Assembly: GCA_036351375.1 (NCBI GenBank)
Contig: JAZBOY010000186.1
Location: 98,089 to 162,088, forward strand
Direction of reading: 5' to 3'
From: JANQIO01 sp036351375
Lineage (GTDB): Bacteria > Pseudomonadota > Gammaproteobacteria > Pseudomonadales > Halieaceae
Length of the DNA stretch: 64,000 nucleotides
A program made the position numbers and the translations under genes. Position 1 is the stretch's first letter; each line of letters begins with the position of its first letter. The notes beneath the pieces are model-generated. The model saw only the letters and a list, made by a program, of their open reading frames with translations. It was not told the origin of the DNA and did not search any database. Positions 44,803-57,166 of the stretch are shown here, piece by piece.

Positions 44803-46195
44803 AAAAGTCTGGATTGTCGACGACGACCGATCCATCCGCTGGGTGCTGGAAAAAGCGCTCAGCCAGGCGGGCCTCGAAACCGAGAGCTTCGACAACGGTG
44901 AAACCCTGCTGAAACAGCTGGAACGCAAGCAGCCTGACGCGATTGTCAGCGATATCCGCATGCCGGGTATGGACGGACTGAGCCTGCTCTCCCACATCCA
45001 GCAGGTGCTGCCCAGCCTGCCGGTGATCATTACCACCGCCCACTCCGACCTCGACAGCGCGGTGGAGTCCTACCAGCGCGGCGCCTTCGAGTACCTGCCC
45101 AAACCCTTCGATATCGAGGAAGTGGTGGCGGTCACCCAGCGCGCCCTGGCCCAGTCCCGCGAACAGGGTGGCGCCCTGGGTATCGAAGACACCGCGGTGG
45201 CCGACACCGAGATCATCGGCGAAGCGCCAGCCATGCAGGAGGTGTTCCGCGCCATTGGCCGCCTGTCTCACTCCAATATCACGGTATTGATCAATGGCGA
45301 ATCCGGTACCGGCAAGGAATTGGTGGCCCGGGCCCTGCACCGGCACAGCCCGCGCAAGGCCGAGCCGTTTATCGCGCTCAACATGGCCGCCATACCCCGG
45401 GACCTGATGGAATCGGAGCTGTTCGGCCACGAGAAAGGCGCGTTCACCGGCGCCAACAATATGCGCCGCGGCCGCTTTGAACAGGCCGACGGTGGCACCT
45501 TGTTCCTCGATGAGATCGGCGACATGCCGCCGGAAACCCAGACCCGACTGCTGCGGGTACTGGCCGACGGCGAGTTCTACCGGGTCGGCGGCCACACACC
45601 CATCAAGGTGGATGTTCGCATCATTGCTGCCACCCACCAGGACCTGGAGAAACTGGTGGAGGGCAACAGCTTCCGCGAGGACCTTTTCCACCGTCTCAAC
45701 GTCATCCGCATCCACATTCCCAAGCTGGCGGAGCGCCGCGAGGACATTCCGCAGCTGATGAAGCACTTTTTTGCCCGTGCGGCGGAGGAGCTGGGCGTGG
45801 AGCCCAAGGCACTGCTGCCTGAAACCGAAGCCTTTCTGCAGGGCCTGGACTGGCCCGGTAACGTGCGCCAGCTGGAGAATGCCTGCCGCTGGATTACGGT
45901 GATGGCCTCCGGCCGCGAGGTACACCTGGGCGACCTGCCCCCGGAGCTGTCCCAGCACCAGCGCGGCGATGCGCCGGAGAGCGACAGCTGGCACAAGCTG
46001 CTGCGGCTGTGGGCGGAAAGTGAACTGTCCCAGGGCCGCAAGCAGCTGCTGGAGCAGGCCCTGCCGGAGTTCGAGCGCATCATGATTGAAACGGCGCTGG
46101 GGCACACCCGCGGCCGCAAGCGCGACGCCTCCCAGCTGCTCGGCTGGGGCCGCAACACCCTGACCCGCAAGATGAAGGAACTGGGGATGAGCTGA
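44783..46195 (+). CDS. glnG: Nitrogen regulator NtrC, sigma54 activator
   Basis: The 470-residue protein has a receiver domain (WIVDDDRSIRWVLEKAL, phospho-Asp in AIVSDIRMPGMDG), a sigma54-interaction AAA+ domain (Walker A GESGTGKELVARALH, GAFTGANN loop, GTLFLDEIGDMP) and a C-terminal Fis-type helix-turn-helix (GRKRDASQLLGWGRNTLTRK). It activates sigma54 promoters such as those upstream of glnA and ntrB. Starts at 44783 and 44789 are both possible. It overlaps ntrB by 20 nt. Confidence 0.97.
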   Translation: MNMHRPEKVWIVDDDRSIRWVLEKALSQAGLETESFDNGETLLKQLERKQPDAIVSDIRMPGMDGLSLLSHIQQVLPSLPVIITTAHSDLDSAVESYQRGAFEYLPKPFDIEEVVAVTQRALAQSREQGGALGIEDTAVADTEIIGEAPAMQEVFRAIGRLSHSNITVLINGESGTGKELVARALHRHSPRKAEPFIALNMAAIPRDLMESELFGHEKGAFTGANNMRRGRFEQADGGTLFLDEIGDMPPETQTRLLRVLADGEFYRVGGHTPIKVDVRIIAATHQDLEKLVEGNSFREDLFHRLNVIRIHIPKLAERREDIPQLMKHFFARAAEELGVEPKALLPETEAFLQGLDWPGNVRQLENACRWITVMASGREVHLGDLPPELSQHQRGDAPESDSWHKLLRLWAESELSQGRKQLLEQALPEFERIMIETALGHTRGRKRDASQLLGWGRNTLTRKMKELGMS

Positions 46196-46205
46196 GCCTG
46201 GCGGC

Positions 46206-46670
46206 GTGCTCAACATCGTATTGTACGAGCCGGAGATTCCACCCAATACCGGCAACATCATCCGGCTGTGCGCCAACACCGGCACCCGACTACACCTGGT
46301 GCGTCCGCTCGGCTTTGAGCTGGATGACAAGCGCCTGCGCAGGGCCGGCCTGGATTACGAGGAGTGGGCCAGCGTGGCTGTGCACCCGGACTGGCCGACC
46401 TGCGTGAAAACGCTGGCCGACAGCACCCTGTATGCGTTCAGCACGCGGGGAACAAAGGCCTATAGCGAAGCCAGGTTCAAGGAGGGGGACAGCCTGGTAT
46501 TCGGCCCCGAGACCCGGGGCCTGCCGCAGGCCTTGCTGGATAGCTTGCCGCCGGAGCAGCGACTGCGCATCCCGATGCTGGACCACAGCCGCAGCCTCAA
46601 CCTGAGCAACGCTGCGGCGGTGGTGGTGTACGACGCCTGGCGCCAGCTGGGCTTCCGCGGCGGACGCTAG
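46206..46670 (+). CDS. trmL: tRNA (cytidine/uridine-34 2'-O)-methyltransferase
   Basis: The 154-residue SPOUT methyltransferase has NIVLYEPEIPPNTGNIIRL at the start, FGPETRGLP in the middle and IPMLDHSRSLNLSNAAAVVVYDAW at the C-terminal knot. It modifies position 34 of leucine tRNAs. It starts with GTG 10 nt after the ntrC stop and is convergent with secB. Confidence 0.95.
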   Translation: MLNIVLYEPEIPPNTGNIIRLCANTGTRLHLVRPLGFELDDKRLRRAGLDYEEWASVAVHPDWPTCVKTLADSTLYAFSTRGTKAYSEARFKEGDSLVFGPETRGLPQALLDSLPPEQRLRIPMLDHSRSLNLSNAAAVVVYDAWRQLGFRGGR

Positions 46671-46727
46671 CCTCGGGCGAGAGCCTTCAGCTTAAGGACA
46701 AAAGCCGCTGGCTCCAGGTGAAAACCC

Positions 46728-47231
46728 CTAGCTCTCGGCCTGGGCTGCCGCCTGCTGCTGGGCCTGTTGCAGCGCCTGTGCGTAGAGGCCTTCGAAGTTG
46801 ACCTGGGCCAGCATCAGGGCCGGGAAGGTGCCCTTGGTGACCACGTTGTCGATGGTTTCCCGCGCATAGGGGAACAGCACGTTGGGGCAGTAGATACCGA
46901 GGATTCGGCGCAGCTCTTCGTCCGCAATACCGCGAATCGAGAAGATGCCGGACTGCTGGACTTCGATCAGGAAAGCCGTCTCTTCCTGCAGCTTGGCAGT
47001 GATGGTGATGGTCAGCGTCACCTCGTAGGCGTCGTTCTCCATCGCGTTACTCTGGGTACGCAGGTCGACATTGACGGCGGGACGGTATTCCTTGCGGAAC
47101 ACGTTGGGCGCGCCCGGTGATTCATAGGACAGGTCCTTCAGGTAGACCCGCTGCAGCACAAACTCCTGCTGCGGCTGGCCTTCGGCTGCCGCGCCTGCGG
47201 CTTCTGCTCCGTTCTGCTGTTCATCAGCCAT
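46728..47231 (-). CDS. secB: Protein-export chaperone SecB
   Basis: The 167-residue cytoplasmic chaperone has the SecB core (FVLQRVYLKDLSYESPGAPNVF near the start; CPNVLFPYARETIDNVVTKGTFPALMLAQVNFEGLY near residues 115-150, in two blocks) and a Gln/Ala-rich tail. It keeps secretory proteins unfolded and delivers them to SecA. It is next to grxC as in Pseudomonas and E. coli, 24 nt downstream on the same strand. Confidence 0.97.
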   Translation of the reverse strand: MADEQQNGAEAAGAAAEGQPQQEFVLQRVYLKDLSYESPGAPNVFRKEYRPAVNVDLRTQSNAMENDAYEVTLTITITAKLQEETAFLIEVQQSGIFSIRGIADEELRRILGIYCPNVLFPYARETIDNVVTKGTFPALMLAQVNFEGLYAQALQQAQQQAAAQAES

Positions 47232-47255
47232 GTGATTACTCCCTTACAGGTTTCG

Positions 47256-47513
47256 TTATTGTGCGGTGCCGAGCAGCGAATCCAGTTCCCCGCGCTGCTC
47301 AAGCAACCATAAGTCATCAAAGCCACCGACGTGGCGTTCTCCAATCCAGATTTGCGGTACCGTGTGGCGACCGCTCTCGGCCATCATCTGCTGGCGCAGG
47401 TCTGGCCGTTCGTCCACCGGTGTATCCTCGTACTGCACGCCTTTGGCATCCAGCAGCTGCTTGGCGCGAATGCAGTAGGGGCAGAAGCGGGTGCTGTACA
47501 GTCGAACTGCCAT
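47256..47513 (-). CDS. grxC: Glutaredoxin 3
   Basis: The 85-residue thiol oxidoreductase has the active site FCPYCIRAK, the cis-Pro region TVPQIWIGERHVGG and the expected length. It reduces disulfides with glutathione. It lies between the rhodanese gene (gap 7 nt) and secB, so the three are likely one transcript. Confidence 0.95.
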   Translation of the reverse strand: MAVRLYSTRFCPYCIRAKQLLDAKGVQYEDTPVDERPDLRQQMMAESGRHTVPQIWIGERHVGGFDDLWLLEQRGELDSLLGTAQ

Positions 47514-47520
47514 CCTTACT

Positions 47521-47934
47521 TCAACCTTTCTTCACGAGGGGCAGCTGCTGTTGGCCCCACTCCATCATGCCGCCGCTCATGCGGTACACGCGGCTGTAGC
47601 CGGCCTGGCCCAGCTTCTTGCCCACGGCGCCCGAGTGCTGGCCCATCTTGCACACCAGCACCACCGGCTTTTCCTTGTACTTGTCGAGCTCGGACAGGCG
47701 GCTGTCGATTTTCGGCGCCGGGATATTTACCGCACTGGCAATATGGCCCTTGCCGTACTCGCTACCCTCGCGAAGGTCGACAAAAATACCGTCCTCGGCG
47801 TTCACCAGGTTGATGGCCTGCTGCGGCGACAGGCTCTGGCCGCTCTTGCGCGACTCGTGCTGCACCAGCAGGCCGACCGCGACCACGAGGGCGCCGACCA
47901 GCATCCACTGCTCTGCAAGAAATTCGACAAACAC
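47521..47934 (-). CDS. Membrane-anchored rhodanese-like protein (YibN-like)
   Basis: The 137-residue protein has one N-terminal helix (WMLVGALVVAVGLLVQHE) and a rhodanese domain with the catalytic Cys in VLVCKMGQHSGAVG. YibN-type proteins sit in the inner membrane and lie upstream of grxC and secB. The sulfur acceptor is unknown. Confidence 0.9.
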   Translation of the reverse strand: MFVEFLAEQWMLVGALVVAVGLLVQHESRKSGQSLSPQQAINLVNAEDGIFVDLREGSEYGKGHIASAVNIPAPKIDSRLSELDKYKEKPVVLVCKMGQHSGAVGKKLGQAGYSRVYRMSGGMMEWGQQQLPLVKKG

Positions 47935-48116
47935 AGGGCTTTCTCAGGAGTTTCCGGAAGTGTCGAGGGGTCCCGCCAACCGGTGCCCCGCAAAAGGGCG
48001 CCAAGTATACAGGGTCTTTTCTCTTCTGAAAACGCGTGTTCCCGTGATCTGAAGGGCCATACGGGGTACACTCCATGCCTTGATTTCCGTGGCTTTCCAT
48101 TCCATTTACTGACCCC

Positions 48117-49667
48117 ATGACTGATACCTCACGAACCCCCCGGCTGCTGATCGTGCTCGACGGTTTTGGCTACCGCGAAGAGACCCAGGACAACGCCATC
48201 GCCAACGCCAGGACACCGGTCTGGGACCGGCTCTGGGCAGAGGCGCCGCATACCCTGATTTCCGGCTCCGGCAAGGACGTGGGCCTGCCTGAGGGCCAGA
48301 TGGGCAACTCCGAGGTGGGCCATATGAGCCTCGGGGCGGGGCGCGTGATCTACCAGAACATGACGCGCATCGACCACGACATTGAAACCGGCGCCTTCGC
48401 ACAAAACCCGGTCTACTGTGAGGCAATCGACGCCGCCAACGCCTCCGGCGGCGCGGTGCACATCATGGGGCTGTTGTCGCCGGGCGGTGTGCACAGCCAT
48501 GAACGCCACTTCGAAGCGGCGATACGACTCGCCCACGCGCGCGGCGCCAGCCGCGTCTATCTGCACGCCTTCCTGGACGGCCGCGACACACCGCCGCGCA
48601 GCGCCGAGGCGTCACTCAAGGCCATGCAGGCGCTGTTTGCCGAGCTGGACTGCGGCCGGGTGGCCAGCATCACCGGGCGTTATTACGCCATGGACCGCGA
48701 CAATCGCTGGGACCGCACCGAGCAGGCCTGGGCGGTGCTGACGCGCGCCGATGCGCCCTACAACGCCAGCACTGCGGTGCAGGCGCTGGCCGATGCCTAT
48801 GCCCGCGACGAGGGTGACGAGTTCGTAAAACCCACCCTGGTGCGCGCCGACGGTGAGCCGGAGGTAAAGATCAGCGACGGCGACACGGTGCTGTTCATGA
48901 ACTTCCGTGCCGACCGCGCCCGACAGTTGAGCCGCGCTTTCGTGGACGCGGGCTTTGATCATTTCGACCGCGGCGCGGTACCGGCGCTCGCAGCCTTCGT
49001 GCAGACCACCGAGTACGCAGCGGACATCGATGCCCCCTGCGCCTTCCCGCCGGAGACCCTGAAGAACGTGCTGGGGGAATACCTGGCCGACCAGGGCAAA
49101 ACCCAGCTGCGCATCGCTGAAACCGAGAAGTACGCCCACGTCACCTTTTTCTTCAGCGGCGGCCGCGAAGACGAATATCAAGGTGAAGAGCGGGTGCTGG
49201 TGCCCTCCCCTGACGTGCCCACCTACGACCTCAAGCCGGAGATGAGTGCGCCGGAGGTCACCGACAAGCTGGTGGAGGCTATCACCAGCAGAGCCTACGA
49301 CCTGATCGTCTGCAATTTTGCCAACGGCGACATGGTCGGCCACACCGGCAACTACGATGCGGCCGTGGCCGCGGTAGAGGCGTTGGATGAATGCCTGGGC
49401 CGTATCGAGGCCGCCCTCAAGGAAGTTGACGGCGAGGCCCTGATCACCGCCGACCACGGCAATTGTGAACAGATGGTGGACTATGAGTCCGGCCAGCTGC
49501 ATACCCAGCACACCACGGAACTGGTGCCACTGGTCTACCTGGGCCCGCGATCCGCGCGCTTCAACGGCAGCGGCGGCGTGCTGGCAGACGTGGCGCCCTC
49601 GATCCTGGCGCTGATGGGCCTGCCCAAGCCCGCGGAGATGACCGGCGCCAGCCTGCTGGAGGTGTAA
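48117..49667 (+). CDS. gpmI: 2,3-bisphosphoglycerate-independent phosphoglycerate mutase
   Basis: The 516-residue enzyme interconverts 3- and 2-phosphoglycerate in glycolysis. It has DGFGYREETQDNAIANA (metal and substrate end), the catalytic Ser in MGNSEVGHMSLGAGR, HAFLDGRDTPPRSA and ADHGNCEQM near the C-terminus (metal-binding). It needs two Mn ions. It is followed after a few bases by the envC-like gene. Confidence 0.97.
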   Translation: MTDTSRTPRLLIVLDGFGYREETQDNAIANARTPVWDRLWAEAPHTLISGSGKDVGLPEGQMGNSEVGHMSLGAGRVIYQNMTRIDHDIETGAFAQNPVYCEAIDAANASGGAVHIMGLLSPGGVHSHERHFEAAIRLAHARGASRVYLHAFLDGRDTPPRSAEASLKAMQALFAELDCGRVASITGRYYAMDRDNRWDRTEQAWAVLTRADAPYNASTAVQALADAYARDEGDEFVKPTLVRADGEPEVKISDGDTVLFMNFRADRARQLSRAFVDAGFDHFDRGAVPALAAFVQTTEYAADIDAPCAFPPETLKNVLGEYLADQGKTQLRIAETEKYAHVTFFFSGGREDEYQGEERVLVPSPDVPTYDLKPEMSAPEVTDKLVEAITSRAYDLIVCNFANGDMVGHTGNYDAAVAAVEALDECLGRIEAALKEVDGEALITADHGNCEQMVDYESGQLHTQHTTELVPLVYLGPRSARFNGSGGVLADVAPSILALMGLPKPAEMTGASLLEV

Positions 49668-49671
49668 GCGC

Positions 49672-50814
49672 TTGCAGCGCTACCTGACCGCAGTCCTGCT
49701 GGTGGCCCTGCTGGCACCCGCAGGCCTGGCCCAGGAAGACGAGGAAAGCCGCGCCCGTCGCCAGCTGGGGAAGCTGCAGGGAGAGATCGCCGCGCTCAGC
49801 GAAGAGCTGCGCGCCGACCTCGCCCAGCGCAGCACCCTGCGCGACGCCCTGCGGGAATCGGAAGTGGCGATTGGCGTGGTACGCCGGGATATCTCCGACA
49901 CCCAGAAAAAGATACGCCGCAATCGTGACCAGCTCGAGAAGCTGCGCAGCCAGCGCCGCGACCTGCTCATCGCCCGCGGCCGCCAGCAGGAACAGATCAG
50001 CCGGGAAATGCAGACCGCCTACCAGATGGGCAAGCAGGCCCAGTTGCGGGTGCTGCTGAACCAGGAAGACCCCGCCACCCTGGCCCGGGCCATGACCTAC
50101 TACGACTATTTCTACCAGGCGCGGCTGGAACACATCAGCCGTTACCTGGAGATCGTCGAGCGCATCAACACGTTGGAGCCGGAAATTCGCGGCACCACCG
50201 AGGCTCTGGAAGCCAACGAAAAGACCCTGGAGGCGCAGCAGGGCGAACTGCTCGCCCGCCAGCGCCAGCGCCAAAGGGAACTGGCGCAGCTCAACGCCAC
50301 TATCGAGACCAAGGACCAGCGCCTGCAGAAGCTGTCCCAGGACCAGGAGGAACTGCAGCGGCTGCTGGAAGTCATAGAACAGGCGGTTGCCGAGCTGGAG
50401 GTGCCCGATACCTACCAGCCCTTTGCCAATGCCCGCGGCACCATGCCCTGGCCGGTAGAGGGTCGCGCCAGCAACCGCTTTGGCACCCGTCGCGGCGGCG
50501 GTAGCAAGCTGCGCTGGCAGGGACTGGTGATACCCGCCGAGGAAGGCAGCGAAGTACACGCCATCCACCACGGCCGGGTGGTGTTCTCCGACTGGTTCCG
50601 CGGCTCAGGGCTGCTGCTGATCATTGACCACGGCGACGGCTACATGAGCCTCTACGCCCGCAACCAGGCTCTGCTGCGCGATGTCGGCGAGTGGGTGTCG
50701 GCGGGCTCCGCGGTGGCCACGGTCGGCAACAGTGGCGGGCAGGATGAATCGGCCCTGTATTTCGAGATTCGCGAGGCGGGCAAGCCCACGAACCCGGCGC
50801 CTTGGCTGCAGTGA
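49672..50814 (+). CDS. envC: EnvC-like murein hydrolase activator
   Basis: The 380-residue exported protein has a signal peptide, a long coiled coil (about residues 25-255) and a C-terminal LytM domain. The LytM metal ligands are missing: the first position reads RWQGLVIP and the last ESALYFEIR where active enzymes have HxxxD and HxH, the usual state for EnvC, which activates the amidases AmiA/AmiB at the septum. A TTG start at 49672 has GGAGG 9 nt before it. Confidence 0.92.
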   Translation: MQRYLTAVLLVALLAPAGLAQEDEESRARRQLGKLQGEIAALSEELRADLAQRSTLRDALRESEVAIGVVRRDISDTQKKIRRNRDQLEKLRSQRRDLLIARGRQQEQISREMQTAYQMGKQAQLRVLLNQEDPATLARAMTYYDYFYQARLEHISRYLEIVERINTLEPEIRGTTEALEANEKTLEAQQGELLARQRQRQRELAQLNATIETKDQRLQKLSQDQEELQRLLEVIEQAVAELEVPDTYQPFANARGTMPWPVEGRASNRFGTRRGGGSKLRWQGLVIPAEEGSEVHAIHHGRVVFSDWFRGSGLLLIIDHGDGYMSLYARNQALLRDVGEWVSAGSAVATVGNSGGQDESALYFEIREAGKPTNPAPWLQ

Positions 50815-51009
50815 GGGTTGGCGGCGGGCCTGGACCGGGGCTCCAGGCGCCGGGTGAGACCCCGACCGCAGAAGCCGAAAGCCGCCACAAAACGGCAAAG
50901 ACGTCGCAACAAACATTCGGGTAAACTGAGGAATCCACTGGCCTTTGCAGGCAAGTCCCTGCAGGCCCAATGAACAACTGTCTCGCGATTCCGGCAGTGG
51001 AGTAGAACC

Positions 51010-52356
51010 ATGAATATACGCTCACTATTGAATGGCTTCAGCGCCGTCCTGCTCGGCAGCCTGCTCCTGCAGCCTGTCGCCTTTTCCCAGGCACAGGAAG
51101 CGGATGAGGAGGTCACTGTGGAAGTGGAGGTCGATACGCCGCCCATCGCTACCGATGGCGCGCTGCCGCTGGACGACCTGCGCACTTTTGCAGACGTCTT
51201 CAGCCAGATTCGCCTGGGCTACGTGGAAGACGTGGACGACTCCACGCTGCTGGAATATGCCATCCAGGGCATGCTCAGCGGCCTCGACCCACACTCCGTG
51301 TACCTGACCAAGGACGATTTCGAGGACCTGCAGACCAGCACCAGCGGAGAGTTCAGCGGCCTGGGCCTGGAAGTCGGCATGGAGAACGGCTTCGTGAAAG
51401 TCATCTCTCCCATTGACGACACGCCTGCCGACCGGGCCGGCATCCAGACCGGCGATATCATCCTCAAGCTCGACAATAAGCCGGTGAAAGGCATGACTCT
51501 CAACGAGGCTATCGAGCTGATGCGCGGGCCCCGGGGTTCCACCATCGAGTTGACCATCGCCCGCGAGAGCCGCAATCAGCCCTTCACCCTGACCCTGGAG
51601 CGCGACGTGGTGCGCACCGCCAGTGTACGCAAGCGCTGGCTTGAGCCCGGCTACGGCTACGTCCGCATCGCCCAGTTCCAGCGCCACACCGGTGATGAGG
51701 TAGGCAAGGCGGTGGCGGCGCTGATGGAAGAAGAAGACATCAAGGGCATCGTGCTCGACCTGCGCAACAATCCCGGCGGTGTGCTGCGCGCCAGCGTCGA
51801 CGTGGCCGACCAGTTCATGGACGGCGGCATGGTGGTCTACACCAAGGGCCGCATGGACAACTCCCAGACCCGCTACAACGCCACCCCCAGCGACGTGCTG
51901 GAAGGCGCACCCATTGTGGTGCTGATCAACGGCGGCTCCGCCTCGGCTTCGGAAATCGTTGCCGGCGCCCTGCAGGATCATCGCCGGGCGGTGGTCATGG
52001 GTACCCCCAGCTTTGGCAAGGGGTCGGTGCAGACCATTCTGCCGCTGTCGGAAGAGCGCGCCATCAAGCTCACCACGGCGCTGTACTTCACCCCCAACGG
52101 CCGCTCTATCCAGGCCCAGGGCATCGTGCCCGACATCGAGGTGGAGCGCGCCCAGGTCACCGCCATCGACAACCTGCCGCGCCGGGTGACCGAGGCGGAT
52201 CTCAACCGCCGCCTGGACAATGCCAACGGCGAAGACGGCGAGGCGGTCGAACGCCGCCGTGTTCCCAACGAGCTGCTGAGCGAGGACAACCAGCTCTACG
52301 AAGCGCTCACCCTGCTCAAGGGCATTCACATTCTCGGCATGTACGACGAGAAATGA
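51010..52356 (+). CDS. ctpA: C-terminal processing peptidase, S41 family
   Basis: The 448-residue periplasmic protease has a signal peptide, a PDZ domain (about residues 110-185, FSGLGLEVGMENGFVKVISP) and an S41 catalytic domain with Ser in NGGSASASEIVAGALQD and Lys in TPSFGKGSVQT. It trims proteins such as peptidoglycan hydrolases. GGAG precedes the ATG. The order envC-ctpA is conserved in Pseudomonas. Confidence 0.95.
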   Translation: MNIRSLLNGFSAVLLGSLLLQPVAFSQAQEADEEVTVEVEVDTPPIATDGALPLDDLRTFADVFSQIRLGYVEDVDDSTLLEYAIQGMLSGLDPHSVYLTKDDFEDLQTSTSGEFSGLGLEVGMENGFVKVISPIDDTPADRAGIQTGDIILKLDNKPVKGMTLNEAIELMRGPRGSTIELTIARESRNQPFTLTLERDVVRTASVRKRWLEPGYGYVRIAQFQRHTGDEVGKAVAALMEEEDIKGIVLDLRNNPGGVLRASVDVADQFMDGGMVVYTKGRMDNSQTRYNATPSDVLEGAPIVVLINGGSASASEIVAGALQDHRRAVVMGTPSFGKGSVQTILPLSEERAIKLTTALYFTPNGRSIQAQGIVPDIEVERAQVTAIDNLPRRVTEADLNRRLDNANGEDGEAVERRRVPNELLSEDNQLYEALTLLKGIHILGMYDEK

Positions 52357-52464
52357 GATTCAGGCCAGCCCCGCGCTGGCCTTGATAGCCACGGGGCGAG
52401 GCAACCTCGCCCGCCCCGGTTCTGCACTACACTGTCATATCGCCAAACCCACAGGATTATTCCC

Positions 52465-54633
52465 ATGCGTCATGCGCTCGCGGCCATCGCCATTGGCCTC
52501 ATTATCTCCGGCTGTTCCAAGGACTCCAGCGATTCGTCTTCGCAGGTAGCGGCCGCCCAGCCCACCAGCGACGCCATCAGCTACCCGGAGACGCGGCGCG
52601 GTGATGTCACCGATAGCTACTTTGGCGTAGAGGTTGTCGACCCTTACCGCTGGCTCGAAGATGATCGCAGCGAGGAAACTGGCGCCTGGGTGGAAGCGCA
52701 GAACGCCGTCACCAACGCCTACCTCGAGCAGATTCCCTACCGCGACCAGATTGCGGAGACCCTCGAGCGGCTGCTCGATTACGAGCGTGAGAGCGCGCCC
52801 TTCTTTGAGGGCGATTACACCTACTTCTACCGCAACGACGGCCTGCAGAACCAGGACGTGCTGTTCCGCCGCAAAGGCGACGGGGAAGCGGAGATGTTCC
52901 TGGACCCGAACAGCTTCAGCGAAGATGGCACGGTGAGCATGAGCACGGTCAGCTTTTCGCGCGACGGGAGCCTGGTGGCCTACCAGCTGTCGGAAGGCGG
53001 TAGCGACTGGCGCACCATCTTGGTACGAGACACCGCCACGGGCGAGATTCTCGAAACACCGCTGGTGGATGTAAAGTTCAGCGGCATCGCCTGGCGCGGG
53101 AACGAGGGCTTTTACTACTCCAGCTATGACAAGCCCGAGGGCAGCGAACTGTCGGCGATGACCGACCAGCACAAGCTCTACTTCCACGCCCTCGGCACGC
53201 CGCAGGCAGAGGACCAGCTGGTGTTCGGCGGCAACGAGGCCGAGAAGCATCGCTACGTCTGGGCCAGCGTTACCGAGGATGACCGCTTCCTCAGCATCGC
53301 CGCCGCCAACTCTACCTCCGGCAACCGCCTGTTCGTGATGGACCTCAAGGCGGAGTCGCCGCAGCTGGTGGCCGTCCTCACTGGTGAGGACGCCGACGCG
53401 ACTGTGATCGACTCCGATGGGGATACCCTCTTTATCAAGACCAATCTCGATGCACCCAACGGCCGCGTTGTGCGCGTCGATGCCGCAGCGCCGGGGCCCG
53501 AGAACTGGCAGGATGTGATTGCCGAAACCGAGCACGTGCTGTCGGTGGCGACCGGCTCGGGCTATTTCTTTGCGATTTACATGGTAGATGCGCTGAGCCA
53601 GGTGCGACAGTACACCCGCGAGGGCAAGCAGGTGCGCAAGATCAGCCTGCCCGACCTGGGTACGGCCACGGGCTTCGAAGGCAAGCGCGAGCAGGACCGC
53701 CTCTACTTCAGCTTCACCAACTACCGGCTGCCACCGAGTATCTTTGAACTCGACCCGGCAACCGGTGAAACCGACCTGTACCTCGCCTCAAACTCCAGCT
53801 TCGAGTCAGAGCGCTTCGTCACCGAGCAGGTGTTCTTTGAATCGAAGGACGGCACCCGTATTCCCATGACCATCACCCACGCCAAGGCCACACCGCGCGA
53901 CGGCAGTGCGCCTACCTTGCTATATGGCTACGGCGGGTTCGATATCAGCCTGCGGCCGCGCTTCAGCAGTACCGTGGCGGCCTGGCTGGAACTGGGAGGT
54001 ATCTACGCGGTGCCCAATATCCGCGGCGGCGGCGAGTACGGCAAGGCCTGGCACCTGGCCGGCACCAAGCAACAGAAGCAGAACGTCTTCGATGATTTCA
54101 TTGCCGCCGCCGAATTCCTGATCGAGCAGGGATATGCCAGCCCGGAAACGCTGGCCGTGTACGGGCGTTCCAACGGCGGCCTGCTGGTAGGTGCTGTGAT
54201 GACCCAGCGCCCTGACCTGTTCAAGGTGGCGCTGCCCGCGGTGGGCGTGCTGGATATGCTGCGCTACCACACCTTTACCGCAGGCGCCGGCTGGGCCTAC
54301 GACTACGGCACGTCTGAAGAAAGCGAGAGCATGTTCCGCTACCTGCAGGGCTACTCACCGCTGCACAGCCTGAAGCCCGGCACCGACTATCCGGCCACCC
54401 TGGTGACGACGGCGGACCACGATGACCGGGTGGTGCCGGCGCATTCCTTCAAGTTTGCCGCCGAGCTGCAGCACGACCATGCCGGCAGCGACCCGGTACT
54501 GATCCGCATCGAGTCTGACGCCGGCCACGGCGCCGGCACCCCCACCAGCAAGATTATCGACCTCTACACCGATGTCTGGGGCTTTGCCTTCTACAACCTG
54601 GGCATCGAGGACCTGAAACTGGGGCCGCGCTAG
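52465..54633 (+). CDS. Prolyl oligopeptidase family S9 lipoprotein
   Basis: The 722-residue protein has a lipobox (LIISGCSKD), so it is membrane-anchored. The prolyl oligopeptidase layout is complete: a beta-propeller preceded by RRGDVTDSYFGVEVVDPYRWLEDD, and the hydrolase core with Ser in YGRSNGGLLVGAVM, Asp in ADHDDRVVPAHSF and His in DAGHGAGTP. It should cut short peptides after proline outside the cytoplasm. It lies between ctpA and an S46 peptidase gene and is transcribed toward that gene. Confidence 0.93.
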   Translation: MRHALAAIAIGLIISGCSKDSSDSSSQVAAAQPTSDAISYPETRRGDVTDSYFGVEVVDPYRWLEDDRSEETGAWVEAQNAVTNAYLEQIPYRDQIAETLERLLDYERESAPFFEGDYTYFYRNDGLQNQDVLFRRKGDGEAEMFLDPNSFSEDGTVSMSTVSFSRDGSLVAYQLSEGGSDWRTILVRDTATGEILETPLVDVKFSGIAWRGNEGFYYSSYDKPEGSELSAMTDQHKLYFHALGTPQAEDQLVFGGNEAEKHRYVWASVTEDDRFLSIAAANSTSGNRLFVMDLKAESPQLVAVLTGEDADATVIDSDGDTLFIKTNLDAPNGRVVRVDAAAPGPENWQDVIAETEHVLSVATGSGYFFAIYMVDALSQVRQYTREGKQVRKISLPDLGTATGFEGKREQDRLYFSFTNYRLPPSIFELDPATGETDLYLASNSSFESERFVTEQVFFESKDGTRIPMTITHAKATPRDGSAPTLLYGYGGFDISLRPRFSSTVAAWLELGGIYAVPNIRGGGEYGKAWHLAGTKQQKQNVFDDFIAAAEFLIEQGYASPETLAVYGRSNGGLLVGAVMTQRPDLFKVALPAVGVLDMLRYHTFTAGAGWAYDYGTSEESESMFRYLQGYSPLHSLKPGTDYPATLVTTADHDDRVVPAHSFKFAAELQHDHAGSDPVLIRIESDAGHGAGTPTSKIIDLYTDVWGFAFYNLGIEDLKLGPR

Positions 54634-54720
54634 CGAGAAGCCTGCCGAGGGCGCGAGTAGCCGATAGCTAGCCGAAACGGCAAAGCCCGGCGCTCGCGCT
54701 ACCCGTTGCGCGACCTAACG

Positions 54721-56970
<2,250 letters not shown>

Positions 56971-57166
56971 TCTGGTGCTGTTCCTGTGATGTCATGTTCC
57001 CTAAGAGTGGCACAGTGTACCTAAACGCGCTCGCTACGGGGGCGCGCTAGATCCGGGCAGAAAAATCGCCGCGCCTGCCACCCCCGTCACAGTTTCAGAA
57101 AATCTTGCCAGGGGCCCATCCGGCGCGGCGTTGACCTGCTGGGAGCGCGTTCATATGCTGACCAGC

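Noticed and set aside
44759..46330. A 523-codon open frame antisense to ntrC
   Set aside because: The ntrC motifs on the plus strand are unambiguous and the antisense frame has low-complexity His/Gln/Gly content.
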